A DNA stretch of 42,097 nucleotides from Comamonadaceae bacterium (lineage in GTDB: Bacteria > Pseudomonadota > Gammaproteobacteria > Burkholderiales > Burkholderiaceae_C), in NCBI GenBank assembly GCA_947449895.1, contig CANFSO010000008.1, positions 1-42,097 of the forward strand, written 5' to 3'. The position numbers and the translations under genes were made by a program. The notes under the pieces are model-generated. The model was not told the origin of the DNA and made no database searches. It saw only the letters and a program-made list of their open reading frames with translations. Positions 41,581 to 42,097 of this stretch are shown piece by piece. Each line of letters opens with the position of its first letter. The first letter of the stretch is position 1.

Positions 41581-42097
41581 GTGACCGCCTCTGTTTCTGA
41601 AACCCTGTTGAACACCCCACTGCACGCCTTGCATGCAGAACTCGGTGCCCGCATGGTGCCGTTCGCCGGCTACAGCATGCCGGTGCAATACCCGGCCGGA
41701 CTGATGGCCGAGCACCTGCACACGCGCACTGCCGCCGGCCTGTTTGACGTCTCCCACATGGGCCAGCTGCGCTTGGTCGGCACAGACGCCGCCACCGCGT
41801 TGGAGAGCCTGATCCCCATGGATGTGATGGGCTTAGCGGCCGGCAAACAACGCTATGGACTCTTGCTGAACGACGCGGGCGGCATCATCGATGACCTGAT
41901 GTTTGTCAACCGGGATGTAGGCCACGGCGGGGACCTTTTCCTGATCGTCAATGGTGCCTGCAAGCTTGGCGACATCGCTCACATTCAACAAAAAATCGGC
42001 AACCTTTGCGAGATCATCCCCATGCCGGAGATGGCGCTGCTGGCCTTGCAGGGGCCGCAAGCAGTGAGCGCTTTGGCGCGGCTGGCCCCTGGCGTGA
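41581..42097 (+). CDS. gcvT: Glycine cleavage system aminomethyltransferase (T protein), partial
   Basis: The first 172 residues are present; the gene runs off the window. TPLHALHAELGARMVPFAGYSMPVQYPAG, GLFDVSHMGQ and GKQRYGLLLNDAGGIIDDLMF are the conserved N-terminal blocks of GcvT. The protein takes the aminomethyl group from H protein and makes 5,10-methylenetetrahydrofolate and ammonia. The start is a GTG at 41581 with GGAG eight bases upstream. A glycine riboswitch precedes it; gcvH and gcvP are expected to follow outside the window. Confidence 0.97.
   Translation, partial: MTASVSETLLNTPLHALHAELGARMVPFAGYSMPVQYPAGLMAEHLHTRTAAGLFDVSHMGQLRLVGTDAATALESLIPMDVMGLAAGKQRYGLLLNDAGGIIDDLMFVNRDVGHGGDLFLIVNGACKLGDIAHIQQKIGNLCEIIPMPEMALLALQGPQAVSALARLAPGV

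Noticed and set aside
1-42097. Mobile elements, CRISPR arrays, tRNA or rRNA genes
   Set aside because: No transposase or integrase frame, no regularly spaced repeats and no tRNA or rRNA core sequence were seen on reading both strands.

Overview
The window looks like chromosome of a betaproteobacterium, order Burkholderiales, most likely Comamonadaceae. The signs are an EarP/EF-P pair with Arg32, a phasin of the PhaP type, an RpoD with a long Lys/Ala/Pro-rich N-terminal extension, a tandem glycine riboswitch before gcvT, and an EpsB/E/F/G/L-type exopolysaccharide (EPS) locus. No insertion sequence, tRNA, rRNA or CRISPR array was seen.

Bases 1-22,100 are mostly housekeeping and metabolic genes. 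The left edge holds the end of an ABC-transporter ATPase followed by an alpha/beta hydrolase. Next is a leftward uvrC-pgsA-EamA exporter unit. Divergent from it is earP, then efp, encoding the enzyme that rhamnosylates EF-P and its substrate. A LOG-family hydrolase follows. A long leftward run (16,277 down to 7,416) encodes a histone-deacetylase-like protein, a small membrane protein, a nitroreductase, an FKBP isomerase, PncB, an NhaD antiporter, a 2-hydroxyacid dehydrogenase, RmuC and an MFS transporter. A phasin with its promoter and terminator follows, then a patatin-like lipoprotein (leftward). Rightward from there are an orphan ferric-iron binding protein with a Fur-like site, a short-chain dehydrogenase with a perfect 24-bp palindrome upstream, and a lipoprotein gamma-glutamyltransferase.

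Bases 22,157-27,045 carry the macromolecular-synthesis pair dnaG and rpoD. They are separated by a 341-bp gap with a strong -10 box and an internal terminator-like hairpin. A strong terminator closes rpoD.

Bases 27,227-41,141 form an EPS locus lying between rpoD and gcvT. It consists of two convergent, tightly packed operons. The rightward one encodes a small secreted or membrane protein, a Wzx-like flippase, a Wzy-like polymerase/ligase and three glycosyltransferases. The leftward one encodes a possible 51-aa protein, EpsB (initiating sugar-phosphate transferase), EpsL (outer-membrane barrel), EpsE (export channel), EpsF (Wzz-like), EpsG (BY-kinase-like) and a fusion of a VanZ-like membrane domain to a WecG/TagA/CpsF glycosyltransferase. 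Together they cover initiation, elongation, flipping, polymerisation, length control and export of a Wzx/Wzy-dependent polysaccharide. No exosortase gene lies in the window.

The right end (41,303-42,097) is a tandem glycine riboswitch and the first part of gcvT.

The less ordinary items are the VanZ-WecG fusion, EpsG with an MshEN-like N-terminus, an Arg in Walker A and no tyrosine tail, the AT-hook-like motifs in the RpoD extension, the dnaG-rpoD leader, and two small genes that open the two EPS operons.
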